Shown here: piece after piece, positions 1-5,845 of the stretch
Layout: each line of letters opens with the position of its first letter
Position numbering within the stretch: the first letter of the stretch is position 1
DNA from: Gammaproteobacteria bacterium
Lineage (GTDB): Bacteria; Pseudomonadota; Gammaproteobacteria; Pseudomonadales; Pseudohongiellaceae
Reading direction: 5' to 3'
Assembly (NCBI GenBank): GCA_007571115.1
Contig: RKSA01000022.1
Coordinates: 1 to 5,845 of the forward strand
Length of the DNA stretch: 5,845 bases
Program-made: the position numbers and the translations under genes
The notes under the pieces: generated by a model
The model's database searches: none
Told to the model about the DNA's origin: nothing
The model's input: only the letters and a program-made list of their open reading frames with translations

Positions 1-39
1 GCCACCGACCCAGGCAACATCAGCTTCGACAATCTTTAA
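1..39 (+). CDS. C-terminal end of an unidentified convergent gene (partial)
   Basis: Frame 1 is open from the left edge and reads ATDPGNISFDNL before a TAA at 37-39. Ten of the twelve sense codons end in C, which fits the GC-rich codon use of the neighbouring genes, and the stop lies only 4 bases before a strong hairpin. Both points favour a real gene end converging on the RTX gene. Twelve residues are too few to assign a family. The ending is compatible with the last strand of a secreted beta-sandwich domain, but that is only an impression. It could also be a chance open frame. Confidence 0.4.
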   Translation, partial: ATDPGNISFDNL

Positions 40-73
40 AAAGCAGAACCCCCGGCGAAGGCCGGGGGTTCTG
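35..73 (-). terminator. Intrinsic terminator of the RTX gene, possibly shared with the convergent gene
   Basis: A perfect 13-bp stem (44-56 paired with 61-73) encloses the 4-base loop GAAG. Read on the minus strand, the stem is followed at once by C and then five T residues (42-38), the layout of a Rho-independent terminator. It begins 35 bases after the RTX stop codon. On the plus strand the stem has no following T-run, so termination in that direction would be weaker, although the hairpin lies just after the plus-strand stop at 37-39 and may serve both genes. Confidence 0.9.
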
Positions 74-108
74 GTTGAGAGCGGCGAACCGCTGTGAAGC
101 TTTACAGG

Positions 109-3100
109 CTAGCCCAGTGTGTCGGGAGTGATAGCGGTGAAGAAGCCATAGTCGAAGAGACCCCAGGCCCAGGCATCGCCATGAATGTCATCAGAAGACT
201 CGCTGCCGTCGGTATTGCTGTTAGCAGGAATATCGTTATCAACAATCTTGATGACCATATCGTTGGCTTGGACGAACTCGCCATCCTGGTCGACGTCGAT
301 AAAGATGAAGGTGGCCCGGTGCTGAGGGTCTGCCCCGGCTTCAGACAAAGCGATATTAATCTGTGCCATGGCATGAGTTGTAACTTCCTTCGAGCCGCCA
401 ACACCGAAACCCTGTCCGGGCGGTATATCGGCCTCGGTCTTGAATATCTTCTTGCCATCGCCAATCACTTCCTTCAAGACGCTGTCGAAAGTTCCGTCTG
501 CGCTACGAAATGGAGCGGTGGCAGCAGGAGCGGAACTTGCGCCCTCAGGCTTGATGTGGTTGAGAGTGGATCCTTTCAACGACTCGTAGAGCTCCTCGGA
601 CAGCAGGATCTTGTCCTCGGCTCGGTTGAAAACATAAATGGTATCGTAGCCGTGATAGGCCTTGTTATCGGCGCCACCAAGCAACTGGGAATCCGAAGCG
701 CTGTGGAATATGAACTTGTCACTGCCGTCCCCGCCTCGCAGGAAGTCGCCACCGGCACCACCTTCAAGCGTGTCTTCGCCGGCGCCACCGATCAGCCGGT
801 CGTTGCCTGCGTTGCCTTTCAGCACATCGGAGTCGCCGCCGCCTACCAGGTAGTCGTCACCGCTGCTGCCGTGCATCGTCACTTTCTTGGCGTGGTCATT
901 GCTGAGCGCGACCTCGACGCCGGCGGTGTTTGTGCGGGCATCGACATAGACGAGGCCACTCAGCGAGGTGCTGCCGGAAGCGCCGCCTAGCACAACGGCC
1001 TGGGCGTTACCAGTGAGCTGGAGCGCCTCGACCGAATTGCTGCCGCTAAACGTGATTTCGTTCGTGTAGTCCTTGGATTCGACCTTGACCTTTTCATCCT
1101 TGAGCGTGCTTGCCACGGCGCTCGAGTCGACCGATACGCCCCGGAGGTTGCCGTCGAGATTGAAAAGTTCGAGGGCGGCGTGGGTCTGACCAGCCAGGCC
1201 GGCCTTGGTATCGTTCTTGCCCACCGCATTCAGATCGACGTAAATGACGACGCTGGCACCCGTGCTGGCAACGTTGCCGCTAAACAGCGATGCGGCGTCG
1301 ATCTGCTCGGTGGCGTATTGCAAGACCACATTTGCGCGGGTAGTAGCGCCGCTGGTTCCGGTGACGGAAAGCGTGGTTCCGGCTGCCGCCTTGCCCAGCG
1401 TGATTCGCCCGCTTGTGTTCTCTTCCACGGTGACATGGCTGATGCCAAGGCTGCTCATGTCATAGGTGCCAGATCCACCAGAAACGTCGAGGGTTTCAAA
1501 CCCGGAAAAGACGCCGGTGATCTTGCTGTCCTCGCCATCGGTCAGGCGCAGCGTGTCGTCACCGGCGCCACCGCTGAGGGTGCTACCCTTCTTCAAGCCG
1601 CTCACGTTGCCGAGAATGACGGTGTCATCGCCGCTTCCTGCGCTGATCCCGATGCCATCGGCACCGACGGTACCGGCCTTAAGATCGATCGTGTCGTTGC
1701 CTGCGCCAGTGTTGATCGTCTCTAGCTTGGCGCCGATTTGTTCGACGGTCACGGAGTCATTGCCCGCACCGGCGGAGATGCTTGCCAGCTTGCCACTGAC
1801 ACCGGACACAATCACGGAATCATTGCCGCTGCCACCGATGATCGACTCCAGCGCAGCGCCTGTTCCGCCACCGAGCTTGTTGTTGCCAGTGCTGCCACTG
1901 GCATCAACCGATTTCAGCTTGGCCAGGCCGCTGATGTCGGTGTCCACGTCGCCGCTGCCGACAAGAGCGAGAGATTCCAGTTCGCTGGTCGTCAATTGGC
2001 CGTAGAGCTTGCCTTCGCCGGAGATGCTGAGCATCTTGGCTTTTTCGGCAGTGAGGTCGAGCCAGGAGTCACCGGCAACGCTGATCGCGAGGTTGGTGAT
2101 GTTGTCAAGCTGAAGTTCGCCATCGGTATCCTTTGTGCCGTACTTGTTGAGCGCGACGGATAGCTCTCTCGGCGCCTTGGAGTCGACTTCCGCATGCACG
2201 CCGGCTCCGGTGTTGTGTACGTGGACGCTCTCGATGACGTTCGAGTGGATGTCTGCGCCGACGCCGTCGACCGATACGCTGGTGACCGAAGTGGACTGAG
2301 CGCCAGCCGCATTCTTGGCAACCATGACGCTTGCGCCGCCCTTGACCGCAACGGATTCGGTGTGCTCACCGGAATTGATCTTGACTGCCGAGGTTTTCCC
2401 TGCCTCGATGTCCAGCGCACCACCGGCACCAGTGATCGTCACACCGCCGCCGAACGCGCGGGCGCTCGACACCTCGGCCCCATCGACGGTGACCGTGACA
2501 TTATCGGTGCTGCCAAACCCGCCGAGATCGAGCACTTGCACGTCGTTCCAGTCTGTCACGTCGACGTCGATGCTTCCGCGAGTGCTGATGTAGATGCGCT
2601 CGACGCTGGTGAGACCGGCACCCTCAACGGTTTCGATTCTGAATTCGTCTCCCAAGTCGGAAATCTCCAGCGAGTCGAAACCGGCACCGCCGTCGATGAT
2701 GTCGATGCGGGCATCGAACGTGGCGCCACCCGTGTTGTCAGGCCCGGCGATGAAGCGGTCGTTGCGGTCGCTGCCCTCGAGATCGTCGCGGAGATTGGTG
2801 AGATAGATGGGTTCGGGCGGATCGAGGCGATCATCGATGCTGGCCTTGATTTCATCGAGACCCACTTCAGCGGTGACGCCTTGCAGAACTCTCGACGAGG
2901 GGTCTGCCTGTTCCAGGTCGATGGTGTAGTACTCGGCGACCTCGACCTTGTTGTGGAAGGCCTTTGCCGCGCTGCCGAGAGCGGCGTAGGCCGGATGGCT
3001 CGCGCCTTGCTTGGCGATGTCGAGCATGGCGACGACGGCCGCGTGGGCAAGCTCGGCGCGGCTCATGCCGCCGTTGAGCAGCCCGGTGACGGTGGCCACC

Positions 3101-3366
3101 AGCTCGGCCATGACCGCAGCGGGGACCGAGTCGCCGAGATTGTTGTCCAGAAACCTTTTGCCAAACTCTTCGTTGGTCAGGAAAGCGGGGTATATCGACT
3201 GGAACTCGGACGAAGCCGCGATTCTGTCAGCGATGATCTCGATCCCCAGGTTCTGGTCGTTCATTGCCTGCACCCAGGTGCTTAGGTTGTTGGCGCCGGG
3301 CGCGGTGCCGAGCATCGCCACCGAAAGGCCAATCAGGTGCGTTCTGGTTTCCTCAGTTACAGCCAT
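109..3366 (-). CDS. Large secreted RTX calcium-binding protein, S-layer/adhesin-like, type I secretion substrate
   Basis: This 1085-residue protein is probably exported in one step across both membranes and folds outside the cell on binding calcium. It has no N-terminal signal peptide and no cysteine, as is usual for RTX and S-layer-like type I substrates. Residues about 10-120 are helical and resemble DUF4214-type domains (a WVQAMN segment, then IAASSEFQ, then LLNGGMSRAELAHA). Residues about 195-830 are Gly/Val/Thr/Asp-rich beta-solenoid-like sequence with spaced GxGNDxV motifs at 511-607. Residues 834-887 are about six tandem RTX nonapeptides. Residues 903-922 (GYDTIYVFNRAEDKILL) match the segment that usually follows RTX blocks in type I substrates. 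A DxDxDG calcium loop lies at 1024-1029 (DVDQDG). The ATG at 3364-3366 is supported by GAGGAG 8 bases upstream. The overall plan recalls Caulobacter RsaA-like S-layer proteins, but adhesin or other exoprotein roles are equally possible. The RTX and secretion assignment is strong; the biological role is inferred. Confidence 0.92.
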   Translation of the reverse strand: MAVTEETRTHLIGLSVAMLGTAPGANNLSTWVQAMNDQNLGIEIIADRIAASSEFQSIYPAFLTNEEFGKRFLDNNLGDSVPAAVMAELVATVTGLLNGGMSRAELAHAAVVAMLDIAKQGASHPAYAALGSAAKAFHNKVEVAEYYTIDLEQADPSSRVLQGVTAEVGLDEIKASIDDRLDPPEPIYLTNLRDDLEGSDRNDRFIAGPDNTGGATFDARIDIIDGGAGFDSLEISDLGDEFRIETVEGAGLTSVERIYISTRGSIDVDVTDWNDVQVLDLGGFGSTDNVTVTVDGAEVSSARAFGGGVTITGAGGALDIEAGKTSAVKINSGEHTESVAVKGGASVMVAKNAAGAQSTSVTSVSVDGVGADIHSNVIESVHVHNTGAGVHAEVDSKAPRELSVALNKYGTKDTDGELQLDNITNLAISVAGDSWLDLTAEKAKMLSISGEGKLYGQLTTSELESLALVGSGDVDTDISGLAKLKSVDASGSTGNNKLGGGTGAALESIIGGSGNDSVIVSGVSGKLASISAGAGNDSVTVEQIGAKLETINTGAGNDTIDLKAGTVGADGIGISAGSGDDTVILGNVSGLKKGSTLSGGAGDDTLRLTDGEDSKITGVFSGFETLDVSGGSGTYDMSSLGISHVTVEENTSGRITLGKAAAGTTLSVTGTSGATTRANVVLQYATEQIDAASLFSGNVASTGASVVIYVDLNAVGKNDTKAGLAGQTHAALELFNLDGNLRGVSVDSSAVASTLKDEKVKVESKDYTNEITFSGSNSVEALQLTGNAQAVVLGGASGSTSLSGLVYVDARTNTAGVEVALSNDHAKKVTMHGSSGDDYLVGGGDSDVLKGNAGNDRLIGGAGEDTLEGGAGGDFLRGGDGSDKFIFHSASDSQLLGGADNKAYHGYDTIYVFNRAEDKILLSEELYESLKGSTLNHIKPEGASSAPAATAPFRSADGTFDSVLKEVIGDGKKIFKTEADIPPGQGFGVGGSKEVTTHAMAQINIALSEAGADPQHRATFIFIDVDQDGEFVQANDMVIKIVDNDIPANSNTDGSESSDDIHGDAWAWGLFDYGFFTAITPDTLG
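112..228 (-). other. Acidic then aromatic C-terminal tail of the RTX protein
   Basis: Residues 1047-1085 follow the last recognisable beta segment (MVIKIVDNDI). They begin with a Ser/Asp/Asn-rich linker (NTDGSESSDD) and end in an aromatic, hydrophobic stretch (DAWAWGLFDYGFF) followed by TAITPDTLG. Type I secretion signals are C-terminal and uncleaved, so this tail is a candidate for part of the signal. That role is inferred from position only. Confidence 0.4.
706..867 (-). repeat. Tandem RTX nonapeptide block (about six copies)
   Basis: Residues 834-887 of the RTX protein are six consecutive nonapeptides of the GGxGxDxLx type: SSGDDYLVG, GGDSDVLKG, NAGNDRLIG, GAGEDTLEG, GAGGDFLRG and GDGSDKFIF. 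Such repeats form a calcium-binding parallel beta-roll. The second and fifth copies are imperfect (Ser or Gly where Asn/Asp is usual before the Asp). The block directly precedes the C-terminal secretion region, its usual position in type I substrates. Confidence 0.93.
1546..1836 (-). repeat. Spaced RTX-like motifs with 21-23 residue period
   Basis: Residues 511-607 of the RTX protein carry five GxG(N/D)D motifs whose conserved Asp residues fall at 516, 537, 558, 581 and 604, a spacing of 21, 21, 23 and 23 residues. The segments between are beta-prone (for example LASISAGAG and LETINTGAG). This looks like a solenoid in which each turn or pair of turns carries one calcium site. Spaced motifs of this kind are known from S-layer RTX proteins. 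Confidence 0.75.
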
Positions 3367-3374
3367 TTTCGAAA

Positions 3375-3380
3375 CTCCTC
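3375..3380 (-). promoter_or_regulatory. Shine-Dalgarno site of the RTX gene
   Basis: The minus strand reads GAGGAG, then 8 bases, then ATG at 3366-3364. The near-consensus site at good spacing fixes the start codon of the RTX gene and predicts strong translation, as expected for an abundant surface protein. Confidence 0.85.
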
Positions 3381-3405
3381 GAATCCAAGTTTTAGTGAAA
3401 GCCCG

Positions 3406-3428
3406 GGCCAGACTTGCACGTGCTGGCC
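3406..3428 (-). other. Inverted repeat in the RTX leader
   Basis: GGCCAG at 3406-3411 is the exact reverse complement of CTGGCC at 3423-3428, with 11 bases between. The 8-base palindrome GCACGTGC (3416-3423) overlaps the loop. If transcription starts near 3439, the hairpin forms in the 5' leader about 26 bases upstream of the Shine-Dalgarno site, where it could stabilise the message or modulate translation. It could also be a DNA-level operator. No T-run follows, so it is not a terminator. Confidence 0.45.
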
Positions 3429-3445
3429 GCCGAACTCGTCATGCG

Positions 3446-3451
3446 AGCATA
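3446..3451 (-). promoter_or_regulatory. Predicted -10 element of the RTX gene promoter
   Basis: The minus strand reads TATGCT, matching four of six bases of TATAAT. It predicts a transcription start near 3439 and a leader of about 72 bases. No good -35 hexamer is present at 17 bases, which is normal for a class II CRP-activated promoter. The call rests mainly on the exact -41.5 geometry with the adjacent CRP-like operator. Confidence 0.55.
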
Positions 3452-3471
3452 AACAAGACATCCCAAGCTAC

Positions 3472-3489
3472 GTGTGACCGCCGTCACAC
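3472..3489. promoter_or_regulatory. CRP-family operator (TGTGA-N6-TCACA)
   Basis: A perfect inverted repeat, GTGTGAC (3472-3478) and GTCACAC (3483-3489), flanks a 4-base centre. It contains both exact half-sites of the CRP/Vfr/Clp consensus, TGTGA at 3473-3477 and TCACA at 3484-3488, with the canonical 6-base spacing. Its centre (3480.5) falls at -41.5 relative to the start predicted from TATGCT at 3446-3451, the standard class II activating position. The operator therefore most likely activates the RTX gene. Which CRP-like regulator binds cannot be told. The remaining intergenic sequence to the right, about 3490-3646, shows no convincing gene, terminator or RNA. Confidence 0.75.
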
Positions 3490-3646
3490 AAGACCGAGAT
3501 CGCCGACTTTTCCATCGAAATGTGCCAGCCGGCCACGCCTGTCCGCCCGAAAATTGCTGCCTCGCAAATGCAGAACGGGTCACGAGCGCGCAGACAGGGG
3601 GCGATAGTACTACCCTTTCCCGGCAAAGAGCAATAGCTTGTGACGC

Positions 3647-4276
3647 TCACGGCTCTTCCGGGGGCAGCAGCCGGTGTTCGAGTGTGGCGAGCTGGGCGGG
3701 GGCGAAGGGGGAGGCGATGAATTCGCGGTAGCGTTCCATGGGGTTGGCGGTGCTGGCGATGAATTCGTCGAAATGGCGGTGCCTGACGATGAACCGCGAG
3801 CGGCCGCCAAAAGCGTTGGCGGAATAGCTCGACCAGCGGTACAGGCCGGGATGCTCGACAACGCCCTTGGCCAGGGGCCAGCGCTCGATCATTTTCTGGC
3901 AGTCGAGCAACAGCTTGGCGCTGTCGATGACGGCAACGAAAGGACGGTTGCGGAAAACGGCGCCGTCGCGCTCGAAGCGATCGTTGAAATACTCGGAATA
4001 GCAGCCGTTGATGAAGTCGAGCATCGAGAACATGCTTTTCGGCCGTCCCGGAGTGAGCAGCAGCCAGGCTGCGTCGGGCAGCAGCACGTAGGCGTGAAGC
4101 TGCATCTGGTAGACCTTCAGGCAGTGCAGCATTCTGAGCTGGTAATAGTCAAAGCAGGCCTCGTCGAAAAACGCCGCACCGTGAACGCGAGCGCGGCTCG
4201 CCAGGAACCACGCTCGCGAGGCAGAGTTCACCGGCATGTTGGCGAGCTTCTCTCTTCTTGCATCGGCATTCGTCAT
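3647..4276 (-). CDS. RAYT/Y1 transposase-family protein lacking catalytic residues
   Basis: This 209-residue protein belongs to the REP-associated tyrosine transposase group (Y1_Tnp, IS200-like). Supporting segments are FFDEACFDYYQLRML (37-50), HAYVLLP (61-67), LLLTPG (72-77), FRNRPF (108-113) and the diagnostic CQKMIERWPLAKGVVEHP followed by YRWSSYSANAFG (126-157). Active members have HUH in MPNHVHLLL and a nucleophilic Tyr in YIExNPVRAG. Here the HUH position is Ala69-Ala70-Trp71 (codons 4064-4072) and the Tyr position is Met129 (3890-3892), so DNA cleavage is not expected. The frame is otherwise intact and of normal family length. The start at 4276 lies 3 bases after the ABC gene stop and has GAGGA 7 bases upstream, so it is probably co-transcribed and translationally coupled. 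No REP-like palindromes or insertion-sequence ends were seen around it. A DNA/RNA-binding or protein-interaction role is inferred. Confidence 0.85.
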   Translation of the reverse strand: MTNADARREKLANMPVNSASRAWFLASRARVHGAAFFDEACFDYYQLRMLHCLKVYQMQLHAYVLLPDAAWLLLTPGRPKSMFSMLDFINGCYSEYFNDRFERDGAVFRNRPFVAVIDSAKLLLDCQKMIERWPLAKGVVEHPGLYRWSSYSANAFGGRSRFIVRHRHFDEFIASTANPMERYREFIASPFAPAQLATLEHRLLPPEEP

Positions 4277-4279
4277 CGC

Positions 4280-5845
4280 TCAGTCCTCGCGGGTTTGCGG
4301 CAGCTTGAGGATTCGCGTGCCGAGCCTGGCGAGCACGGGATTGTGCGTGACGAGGACGACGGCGATCCGCAGCTCGGCGATGTTTTGCAGGATTTGCGCC
4401 GCCACCGCATCGCTCAGGCAGGCGAGGCTTTCATCGAGCAACAGCAGCTTGGGCCGCTTGTATAGCGCCCGCGCGATCAATACCCGCTGCACCTGCCCCG
4501 CCGAAAGGCTGTTGCCGAGCTCTCCGACCCGGGTGTTGAAGCCGAGGGGCAAGGCGAGAATTTCCTCGAGGATGCAGGCCCGGCGGCAGGCGTCTTCGAG
4601 CCGGGAACCGTTGTGCGGCTCGTTTTCCAGATTGATGTTGAAGGCGATGTCCCCCGCGAGCAGGCCATCGCTGTGCAGCACCGAGGCGCTGCCGGCTCGC
4701 AGCGCCGGCAGCCCGAGCTTGCCGAGGTGCTTGCCGTCGTGGAACAAGTTGCCGGCATGGGGCTGCTCGAGACCGGCGATCAGCTTGAGCAAGGTCGACT
4801 TGCCGCAGCCCGATGGGCCCGCGATGACGAGCATCTCTCCCGGCTCGACGGAAAAGTCGAGCGCTTCGAACACGGGGCGCTCATCGGTTGAATAGCGAAA
4901 ACCGAGCTGCTCGCCGCGAACCTTGCCGGTGAATGCACGGCGCGGCAGCCTGCCAACGGGGTCGGTTTGCTCGGCCTGCGCGAGCGCGATGTCGGCGATG
5001 CGTTCGAGCTCGAGCTGCATTAGCCGCATTTCCACGAGCTTCGGAAACATCGCCAGCACCGAAGAGGAAAAATGCTGCTTGAGAAAGATGAATCCCATCA
5101 GTTGCCCGATGGTCAGGCTGCCGTCCGAGATCAGGCTGGCGCCGATGTAGATGACGAGGATCTGCTCGACGCCGAACAGCAGGCTCTGGCCCGAGCCGAA
5201 CCAGAGCTGGAAGGTTCCGAGGTGGTAGCCGGCGTTGGCCGAGTTGACGTAGTGGTTCTGCCAGTCAGCGCTGCGCTGCTCCTCGAGCGCATAGTTCTTG
5301 ACCACCGAGGCCCAGCGAATGTTTTCCATGAGCCGGCTCTGGCTTTTCGCCGCGCGCACGATGGTTTCGAGGCGACGCAGCTTTTCGCCAGGCAGCGAAC
5401 TCAGCCTGAGCAGCAGGGCGGCGATGACGAAGCCCAGGCAGGTCGTGGCCAGCAAGGGCGAATACACGTAGAGCAGGATCAGCGACAGGGTCGACAGCAG
5501 CCCGTCGACCAGTATCGTGATCATGTCCCCGGAAATCAGCGCGCTGATCTTTTCCACCGACGAGAAGCGCGACACCAGGTCGCCCATTTCCCGCCTTTCG
5601 AAAAAGCGCAGGGGGAGGTTGAGCAGGTGCTCGAACAGGCCTGACACCATCTCGAACCCAAGCCGGATCGAGAATTGCATCGTGACGAGCGCGCGGACAT
5701 GGCTCAGGGCGATGTTCGCCAGCATCAGCAAGCCGAAGAGCAGGGCCACCGCGAGCACCAGATTCATGTCGCCGCGAGCCAGCCCCTGGTCGATCACGAG
5801 CTGCAGATAGAATGGGCTTAGCAGGGCAGCGACTTGCACCAATAC
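4280..5845 (-). CDS. CvaB/RaxB-like ABC exporter of a type I secretion system (5' end outside window)
   Basis: The frame is open to the right edge and 521 residues are visible, so the start lies outside; a TTG at 5842-5840 is internal. Residues about 5-260 are an ABC exporter membrane domain with hydrophobic segments near 28-46, 108-127, 130-148, 218-238 and 243-256. The segments SPFYLQLVID, LPLRFFERREMGDLVSRF and FLKQHFSS resemble the colicin V/RaxB (peptidase C39-containing) exporter group more than HlyB, so a C39 or C39-like domain would be expected upstream. The nucleotide-binding domain has Walker A GPSGCGKST (343-351), Walker B LLLLDE (467-472) and the H-loop His501 (VTH). It departs from consensus with His391 in the Q-loop, LSAGQ (447-451) instead of LSGGQ, and Ser478 for the D-loop Asp. 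The protein would energise export across the inner membrane with an HlyD-type adaptor and a TolC-type channel, neither visible here. The RTX protein is the likely substrate by proximity. Confidence 0.92.
   Translation of the reverse strand, partial: VLVQVAALLSPFYLQLVIDQGLARGDMNLVLAVALLFGLLMLANIALSHVRALVTMQFSIRLGFEMVSGLFEHLLNLPLRFFERREMGDLVSRFSSVEKISALISGDMITILVDGLLSTLSLILLYVYSPLLATTCLGFVIAALLLRLSSLPGEKLRRLETIVRAAKSQSRLMENIRWASVVKNYALEEQRSADWQNHYVNSANAGYHLGTFQLWFGSGQSLLFGVEQILVIYIGASLISDGSLTIGQLMGFIFLKQHFSSSVLAMFPKLVEMRLMQLELERIADIALAQAEQTDPVGRLPRRAFTGKVRGEQLGFRYSTDERPVFEALDFSVEPGEMLVIAGPSGCGKSTLLKLIAGLEQPHAGNLFHDGKHLGKLGLPALRAGSASVLHSDGLLAGDIAFNINLENEPHNGSRLEDACRRACILEEILALPLGFNTRVGELGNSLSAGQVQRVLIARALYKRPKLLLLDESLACLSDAVAAQILQNIAELRIAVVLVTHNPVLARLGTRILKLPQTRED
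4284..4288 (-). promoter_or_regulatory. Shine-Dalgarno site of the transposase-like gene, inside the ABC gene end
   Basis: GAGGA on the minus strand lies 7 bases before the ATG at 4276-4274 and within the last codons of the exporter gene (Arg-Glu-Asp-stop). It supports the 4276 start over the internal Met14 and indicates that ribosomes finishing the exporter could reinitiate on the next gene. Confidence 0.7.

Noticed and set aside
2194..3285. A 363-codon open frame on the plus strand opposite the RTX gene, and a similar 298-codon one at 94-990
   Set aside because: They are antisense to a Gly/Asp/Val-rich coding region whose codons (GTC, GAC, GGC) give few stops when reversed. The products are low-complexity Val/Asp/Ala-rich with no recognisable domain.
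3392..3583. A 63-codon minus-strand frame in the intergenic region with a Gly-Gly after 12 residues, considered as a double-glycine peptide for the CvaB-like exporter
   Set aside because: It starts at GTG, is Arg/Ser-rich in a non-coding manner, lacks the usual hydrophobic leader pattern before the Gly-Gly, and overlaps the CRP operator and promoter.
3600..3646. Possible terminator after the transposase-like gene
   Set aside because: Only short, mismatched inverted repeats without a T-run are present, so read-through from the exporter operon into the RTX gene cannot be excluded.
3490..3646. REP-type palindromes expected beside an active RAYT gene
   Set aside because: No repeated GC-rich hairpin pair with a conserved tetranucleotide was found here or elsewhere in the window; the single inverted repeats present differ from one another.
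3674..4465. A 263-codon plus-strand open frame opposite the transposase-like gene and the exporter end
   Set aside because: It is antisense to two genes with clear family matches; its product is Glu/Val/Gly-rich without a recognisable domain and spans two unrelated genes.

Overview
The window reads as part of a type I secretion locus from a GC-rich Gram-negative bacterium. A beta- or gammaproteobacterium is favoured because a perfect CRP-type operator (TGTGA-N6-TCACA) sits at the right place in a promoter, but no taxon can be named from the sequence. All three substantial genes lie on the minus strand and are read from the right edge towards the left: ABC exporter, then a transposase-like protein, then a large RTX protein.

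Right third (3647-5845): the 3' part of a CvaB/RaxB-type ABC exporter, cut by the window edge, is followed after only 3 bases by a 209-residue protein of the REP-associated tyrosine transposase (RAYT, Y1_Tnp/IS200-like) family. That protein keeps the family fold signature but has lost both catalytic elements: the HUH motif reads Ala-Ala-Trp and the nucleophilic Tyr is Met. The exporter's ATPase domain also departs from consensus in the Q-loop, signature motif and D-loop.

Middle (3367-3646): a 280-base intergenic region. It holds a CRP-like operator centred 41.5 bases upstream of a predicted start, a -10 element, a leader hairpin and a strong Shine-Dalgarno sequence, together forming a plausible class II CRP-activated promoter for the RTX gene. 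The part between about 3490 and 3646 shows no convincing gene or terminator.

Left (109-3366): a 1085-residue, cysteine-free, glycine/aspartate-rich protein. It has a DUF4214-like helical N-terminus, a long beta-solenoid-like middle with spaced RTX motifs, a tandem RTX block and a type I secretion C-terminal region, so it is best described as a secreted S-layer-like or adhesin-like RTX protein. A strong intrinsic terminator follows it at 35-73. The last 12 codons of a convergent plus-strand gene probably occupy 1-39.

Working model (inference): the exporter operon and the RTX gene form one secretion locus, with the RTX gene having its own cAMP-CRP-type promoter. The catalytically dead transposase-like protein, translationally linked to the exporter, is the most unusual component and may be a domesticated accessory or regulatory factor.
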